64,000 nt of DNA. It comes from Sphingomonas sp. ATCC 31555. Its GTDB lineage: Bacteria > Pseudomonadota > Alphaproteobacteria > Sphingomonadales > Sphingomonadaceae. Within the stretch, counting starts at the first letter, position 1; each line of letters opens with the position of its first letter. The translations under genes were made by a program, and so were the position numbers. The notes below the pieces were generated by a model. It ran no database searches. It was given only the letters and a program-made list of their open reading frames with translations, and had not been told where the DNA came from. The stretch spans positions 1-64,000 of the forward strand of contig NZ_ALBQ01000003.1 of NCBI RefSeq assembly GCF_000282895.1, written 5' to 3'. Shown piece after piece: positions 62,074 to 64,000 of this stretch.

Positions 62074-64000
62074 TCAGAGCTTCCACTGCACCTCGATACC
62101 GCCTTGCCGCCCGCGGCCGATGGGCGCGTACCAATTGCCATCATTGCCGAATGCGAGGTTGCGGAACGCAAGACCGGTCGCGCGCCGCACATCCGTCAAA
62201 TTCTCGACAAATCCCCGGATCGACCAGCGCGGCCCCGCATAGCCCAGTTGCAGACCGACCATCTGTGTCGCCGGCTGCACCGCGTCGCCCTTGCTTTCCA
62301 GCGATTGCTTCCCCGTCAGGGCAAGCTCGGCGCGCGCGAACAGACCGCCGGGCAACTGGTATCGCGCCGCCAGATAGCCGTCATAGGCCGGGATCAGCTT
62401 GACGCGCCGGCCGCGTACATTGGTCGTCGCATCGACCTGAAGGTTGCGGTAGCGGGCGTCGGCATAACCGAGATTGGCCGTCAGCGTGAGGCCGCCCAGC
62501 GGCTCCGCCGCTGCTTCGACTTCAAAACCCTTGCTGTCGATCGATGCGGACGAACCGATATAGTCGGCGGATAGAATGCGGCCCGAAGCATCCGTCGCCA
62601 CCTGGATTTCCTGCCAGTTGTTCGACCGGATGTAGAACGCCGCTGCGCCCAGCCGGAGGCGCCCATCCGGCGAGTGCCATTTTGCCCCGCCTTCCTGGCT
62701 CCACAGTGTCTCCGATTGGTAGCGCAGCACGCTGTCGGGCAAATTGCCCTGCGCTGCCGTCAGGTTGAAGCCGCCGGGGATATAGCCCTTTGAGGCACTG
62801 GCATAGACGGTGAGCTGCGGCGACGCGGTATAGCGGGCGGTGAAGCGCGGCAGCACTGCCTCGAAACTGCCGGCCAACGACGCATCGCGATAGGTGAACA
62901 GGGTACCGTTGCCGAGATCGATCGAGCCCGCATTCTGCTGGGCGGTGCGCCGGGCATGATCGTAGCGCAGGCCCGCGCCGAGGCTCAGCTTCGGTGCGAA
63001 GTGCGGCGCCCATTCGGCCGATCCGAACACCCCCCAGTCGCGCGCCTGCGCATATTGGTGCGGCGATGGCTGATAGGAATCGAGCGTGCCTGGCCCCACG
63101 AACGTCGTCTGGAAGCGGTCGTCATTCTGCCGATACTGGGTGGCGCCGAGAATATAGGTGAACGGCTTGTCGGACGGCGAGGTGAAGCGCAGTTCGGCGT
63201 TCCAGAAATCGCGGTCCTTGAAATCCTGTCCGGCGGCGGTGGGCAGCGCGGTGAAGTCGAAATCGAGCCCCTTCGCGTCACTCTTGTAGCGACGATAGGA
63301 CAGCGCGGCATCGATCCGCCCATAGCCGAGCTGATAGCTGGCGCTCGCACCCGCCACGCGCTCGCGCTTGTCTGTCCGCTTCGGCGCATCCTGGATATAG
63401 CCGAACCGGGCCGCAGACTTCCCTTCGTTGAAGGCGGCACCATAGGTCTTGTTGTAGAGCGCCAGATCCAGCGGCACATATTCCTGATCGAACACACCGG
63501 GCGCGCGCGTGTTCAGGATATAGCCGGTCATATTGACGGTAAGCCGGTCCGAGGGTTCCCAGCGCAGGCGACCCTGCACGAAATCCTCCTCAATGCGGCC
63601 GCCGGGCTGGCCCGGCTGCTGGTTGCGCAGGAAGCTGTCGCCGCGCTGGACCTTGAACGCCACCGATCCCGTCAGCGTACCGCCCGCCAAGGGCCCGCCG
63701 ACAAAGCCGTCGGCGATGCCGTTCCAGCCATTGCCGAAGCGCATCCCCGTCATGCGCAGTTCCGCCGTCGTGCGATCGGTGGGCGCGCGCGTGTTGATGA
63801 CGATCAGGCCCGATTCGCTATTGGCGCCATAGAGCGTCGCCTGTGGCCCGCGCAGCACTTCGATCGATTCGACCTGGTTCAGCACCGCGTTCGAAAGCTC
63901 GCGGAACGGAATGCCGTCGATATAGACGGCGGCGCGATTGACGATGAACGGGTTCGATTCGATGCCGCGGATCGAAATGAACGTGCTGCCGAGCTGGCCG
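62074..64000 (-). CDS. TonB-dependent receptor, partial (N-terminus beyond the window)
   Basis: About 640 residues visible; the frame stays open to the right edge, so the start is outside. Plug-domain segments are seen (FISIRGIESNPFIVNRAAV, VESIEVLRGPQATLYGANSE, GLIVINTRAP). The barrel ends GGIEVQWKL. The type differs from the receptor at 56750 (a steroid/sugar-like plug with RAAVYIDGIPF). It lies 105 bp upstream of the metal operon in the same direction, with the Zur-like box between, so it may or may not be co-regulated. Confidence 0.85.
   Translation of the reverse strand, partial: GQLGSTFISIRGIESNPFIVNRAAVYIDGIPFRELSNAVLNQVESIEVLRGPQATLYGANSESGLIVINTRAPTDRTTAELRMTGMRFGNGWNGIADGFVGGPLAGGTLTGSVAFKVQRGDSFLRNQQPGQPGGRIEEDFVQGRLRWEPSDRLTVNMTGYILNTRAPGVFDQEYVPLDLALYNKTYGAAFNEGKSAARFGYIQDAPKRTDKRERVAGASASYQLGYGRIDAALSYRRYKSDAKGLDFDFTALPTAAGQDFKDRDFWNAELRFTSPSDKPFTYILGATQYRQNDDRFQTTFVGPGTLDSYQPSPHQYAQARDWGVFGSAEWAPHFAPKLSLGAGLRYDHARRTAQQNAGSIDLGNGTLFTYRDASLAGSFEAVLPRFTARYTASPQLTVYASASKGYIPGGFNLTAAQGNLPDSVLRYQSETLWSQEGGAKWHSPDGRLRLGAAAFYIRSNNWQEIQVATDASGRILSADYIGSSASIDSKGFEVEAAAEPLGGLTLTANLGYADARYRNLQVDATTNVRGRRVKLIPAYDGYLAARYQLPGGLFARAELALTGKQSLESKGDAVQPATQMVGLQLGYAGPRWSIRGFVENLTDVRRATGLAFRNLAFGNDGNWYAPIGRGRQGGIEVQWKL

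Noticed and set aside
1..64000. CRISPR arrays, rRNA genes, insertion sequences with transposases
   Set aside because: I saw no regularly spaced repeats, no rRNA sequence and no transposase-like protein in any frame.

Overview
The window looks like chromosome of a GC-rich alphaproteobacterium of the Sphingomonas/Novosphingobium type. The grounds are general gene content and style: a GdhZ-type giant NAD-glutamate dehydrogenase, a sphingomonad-style PAS protein, TonB-dependent receptors, a DmeR/DmeF pair, high GC and short intergenic hairpins. The genus is inferred from these and was not confirmed by a search.

Layout. (1) 1-8.2 kb is core chromosome: a sugar-acid dehydratase, the glutamate dehydrogenase, a PAS protein and tRNA-Thr(CGT). 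(2) 8.2-33.0 kb is an integrated mobilizable element. It starts at the 3' end of the tRNA with a P4-type integrase and ends at an imperfect copy of the tRNA 3' end (33003-33024). Matching double repeats (GGGGGCCTTTT next to GGGGGCCTT) lie just inside both ends and are probably integrase arm sites. Its cargo is a 'mobile mystery' XRE/Fic pair, an HNH nuclease, and a one-direction cluster at 12.9-23.4 kb that looks like a defence system: PLD-SNF2 helicase, type ISP-like adenine methyltransferase, an unknown protein, a frameshifted PD-(D/E)XK nuclease, an AIPR/DGQHR-like protein and a small HTH protein. Then come a frameshifted ArdC antirestriction gene and a transfer module (MobF relaxase, TraD, accessory protein, candidate oriT, HTH protein). 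No type IV secretion genes are present, so transfer would need a helper. (3) 33.0-34.4 kb holds a second integrase with its own repeat cluster, next to the tRNA-like scar, suggesting tandem accretion at one site.

(4) 34.7-50.3 kb is a redox and accessory region: a Tat-exported Gfo/Idh/MocA protein, a molybdopterin/2Fe-2S dehydrogenase pair, DUF2147, an SDR and an AraC regulator on one strand, then MipA/OmpV, an NAD(P)-binding reductase with a divergent HTH regulator, an MFS transporter, and a membrane LytTR regulator followed by a CocE/S15 hydrolase. (5) 50.3-64.0 kb is a metal-homeostasis region. There are two COG0523 (CobW-like) GTPases. The second heads a tightly overlapped minus-strand operon (GTPase, WD40 protein, DUF1289, NiCoT-like transporter, TonB receptor, PepSY protein), and another TonB receptor lies upstream. 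Both GTPase genes carry a nearly identical Zur-like box. A DmeR-DmeF cobalt/nickel efflux pair converges on the same operon, so import and export sit back to back.

The two best candidates for something undescribed are the 12.9-23.4 kb split type ISP-like defence operon, whose methyltransferase recognition region is visibly AT-richer than its flanks, and the COG0523-WD40-DUF1289-NiCoT-TonB-PepSY metal operon.
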